This document shows positions 36,695 to 37,979 of a stretch of DNA of 37,979 nucleotides, piece after piece. This DNA is from a virus. Position numbers and translations under genes: made by a program. The DNA is taken from IMG/VR virus record IMGVR_UViG_3300042923_000187, positions 1 to 37,979 of that record; one strand, given 5' to 3'. Every line of letters starts with the position of its first letter. Position 1 is the stretch's first letter. The notes below the pieces were generated by a model. That model did no database searches. It was not told the DNA's origin and saw only the letters and a program-made list of their open reading frames with translations.

Positions 36695-37798
36695 ATGGCA
36701 GAGACGATCAAGGAAGCAATCGCATCGCTGATCCTGCGATGGGACGGCGACGCACTGGACTACGAGTCCGAGCGGCGCGCGATCATCGAGGTCACCAACG
36801 GAATTGGCGAGCTGGAGCTTCCCCGAGGACCGCAGGGTGAGAAGGGCCTCGACGGCGAGATGGGACCCGGCTTCTCCATCGACGCCGTCATCGACTACCC
36901 GACCGACCTGGAGGCGCAGACGCACCTCCCCACCGGCCTGGGACCGCTGGACCGGGGTTACTGGGTCCTCAACGACGCGACCAACACCGGCTTCGTCTGG
37001 TCCGGCACCGCCTGGCTGACCCTGTCCGACGTGATCGGCGCGCAAGGACCGCTCGGCCCCGCCGTCTCGGTGGCCGTCGGTAGCGTGACCACCTCCCCCA
37101 GCGGGGGTAGCGCATCGGTCACCCTGGACCCGTCGAGCACCGCGACGAACAAGGTCTTCAACTTCACCCTCCCGCGCGGCGCGCAGGGTGCCGTCGGTCT
37201 CGGCCAGAAGGGTGACGACGGCGACGCGCTGTCCAACGCTGCCGACGTGGAGTGGCCGTCCGGCGGCCCCGACGACGGCGAGACGCTGGTCTGGGACGAC
37301 ACGCTGAACAAGGCTCGCTGGGCCAAGTTCACTCCCGGCCCCGTCGGCCCGTACTCGGCAGGCCCGAACGAGTTCGCCGCGATCAACGACAACTCGTGGC
37401 CGAACGACTACAAGACCGTGCTCACGCTGAACATCCCGGCGCAGGAGTTCGCTTGGCACCCAAGGTGCCTCGGATACTGCGATGTGAAAGTCAACGGGAT
37501 CATGGCGCGCGTCGACCTGGAAGCCAGGCTCAACAGCGCCAGCGGGCCGTGCGTCGGCCGGGGTCCGGGAACGCAGATCACCGGCTTCCTGGAGAACTTC
37601 ACCACCCGCACGCTGGTCCCCACCTTCGAGGGGCCTATGACACCCACGTCCGGAGCGGCTAGTGTTGCGGCAGGGGTGGCGGCAACGATCTACCTCAACA
37701 TCCGTCGCATCGACACCCTGGCCACGTTCGGCGTCGAGACCCGCAAGGACCGCGCGTCCTTCGCCGTGTGGTGCGACCCGATTCCAGGGACGGTCTGA
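36695..37798 (+). CDS. Collagen-like minor tail protein
   Basis: A 367-residue protein from ATG 36695, after a GAGAGG leader. Collagen-like runs are GPQGEKGLDGEMGPG and GAQGAVGLGQKGDDGD. Between them is the module SVAVGSVTTSPSGGSASV ending FNFTLPRG, similar to SVGTVTGGASAGATITG ... LNLTLPKG in the fibre at 12189. The C-terminal 140 residues are beta-rich (YKTVLTLNIPAQEFAWHP, VDLEARLNSASGPCVGRGPG). Probable adsorption protein at the tail tip. Confidence 0.75.
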   Translation: MAETIKEAIASLILRWDGDALDYESERRAIIEVTNGIGELELPRGPQGEKGLDGEMGPGFSIDAVIDYPTDLEAQTHLPTGLGPLDRGYWVLNDATNTGFVWSGTAWLTLSDVIGAQGPLGPAVSVAVGSVTTSPSGGSASVTLDPSSTATNKVFNFTLPRGAQGAVGLGQKGDDGDALSNAADVEWPSGGPDDGETLVWDDTLNKARWAKFTPGPVGPYSAGPNEFAAINDNSWPNDYKTVLTLNIPAQEFAWHPRCLGYCDVKVNGIMARVDLEARLNSASGPCVGRGPGTQITGFLENFTTRTLVPTFEGPMTPTSGAASVAAGVAATIYLNIRRIDTLATFGVETRKDRASFAVWCDPIPGTV

Positions 37799-37979
37799 TG
37801 CAGAACACCCACAAGCTCTCCCAGCATCCGCTGGTCATCTGGCTTTTCTTCTTCCTGGCCGTGACCGGTATCGGCCAGACATTCTCCGATGCGAAGCCGG
37901 GAACTGTGCAGGAGTCCCTGTCGCCGACAATGCAGACCATCTGGTCCGCTATGCTTGGCTTCGGCTCGCTCCTGGCCTT
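37798..37979 (+). CDS. Membrane protein, cut by window end
   Basis: ATG 37798 overlaps the previous stop by one base (TGATG). The visible 60 residues have a first hydrophobic segment (PLVIWLFFFLAVTGIG, residues 11-26), a polar loop and the start of a second one (IWSAMLGFGSLLAL). The position after the tail genes suits a holin or another lysis-associated membrane protein, but the sequence is incomplete and no family can be confirmed. Confidence 0.6.
   Translation, partial: MQNTHKLSQHPLVIWLFFFLAVTGIGQTFSDAKPGTVQESLSPTMQTIWSAMLGFGSLLA

Overview
This window is about 38 kb of a tailed double-stranded DNA phage with a long non-contractile tail (siphovirus type). The likely host is a high-GC actinobacterium. 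Every credible protein gene is on the + strand. Codons are strongly GC-ending, GTG starts are common, and stop and start codons are tightly overlapped (ATGA, GTGA). A LysB-type esterase (10081-10926), an enzyme class that detaches the mycolic-acid outer layer, suggests a mycolate-containing host such as Gordonia, Rhodococcus, Nocardia or Mycobacterium. That host assignment is inference. No integrase, repressor or DNA polymerase is present here.

Layout. (1) 1-753: a lone terminase small subunit gene with a 5' hairpin and a strong terminator. (2) 754-1921: a gene-free, AT-richer stretch with two families of iterated motifs, a sigma70-like promoter, an unusual tRNA-like element and a clean tRNA-Ile(GAT). 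(3) 1922-12129: an accessory block of 22 mostly small genes. Few are recognisable: a lipoprotein, membrane proteins, a DUF2786 protein, the thymidylate synthase ThyX, LysB and a MazG-like pyrophosphohydrolase. (4) 12189-14629: a collagen-like tail-fibre protein, a very basic 58-residue protein, a 35-residue membrane peptide and an HNH endonuclease. (5) 14639-16370: terminase large subunit and its terminator. (6) 16419-23826: head genes (portal, MuF-like, scaffold, decoration, major capsid, head-tail connectors, tail terminator). (7) 23863-37979: tail genes (major tail protein, frameshifted assembly chaperones, a 1746-residue tape measure with two wall-hydrolase domains, Dit-like and other minor tail proteins, two related SGNH-esterase tail proteins, a second collagen-like protein, and the start of a membrane protein cut by the window end).

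How it works together. Terminase, portal and HNH package DNA; scaffold, capsid and decoration proteins build the head; the connector genes join it to a tail whose length is set by the tape measure. Tail-tip proteins carry wall- and envelope-degrading domains, while LysB probably acts at lysis. ThyX and MazG-like proteins adjust nucleotide pools.

The most unusual signal is a 10-base motif, ATCAAACCGT. It forms tandem 18-base repeats in the gene-free region. One exact copy lies in the -35/-10 spacer of a promoter at about 5350, and a partial copy lies in the spacer of another at about 8120, which looks like a scattered operator system. Other points worth checking are a possible -1 frameshift at the end of the major tail protein gene, a duplicated and diversified SGNH cassette, a shared leader on the major capsid and major tail genes, and the 14 kb separation of the two terminase genes.
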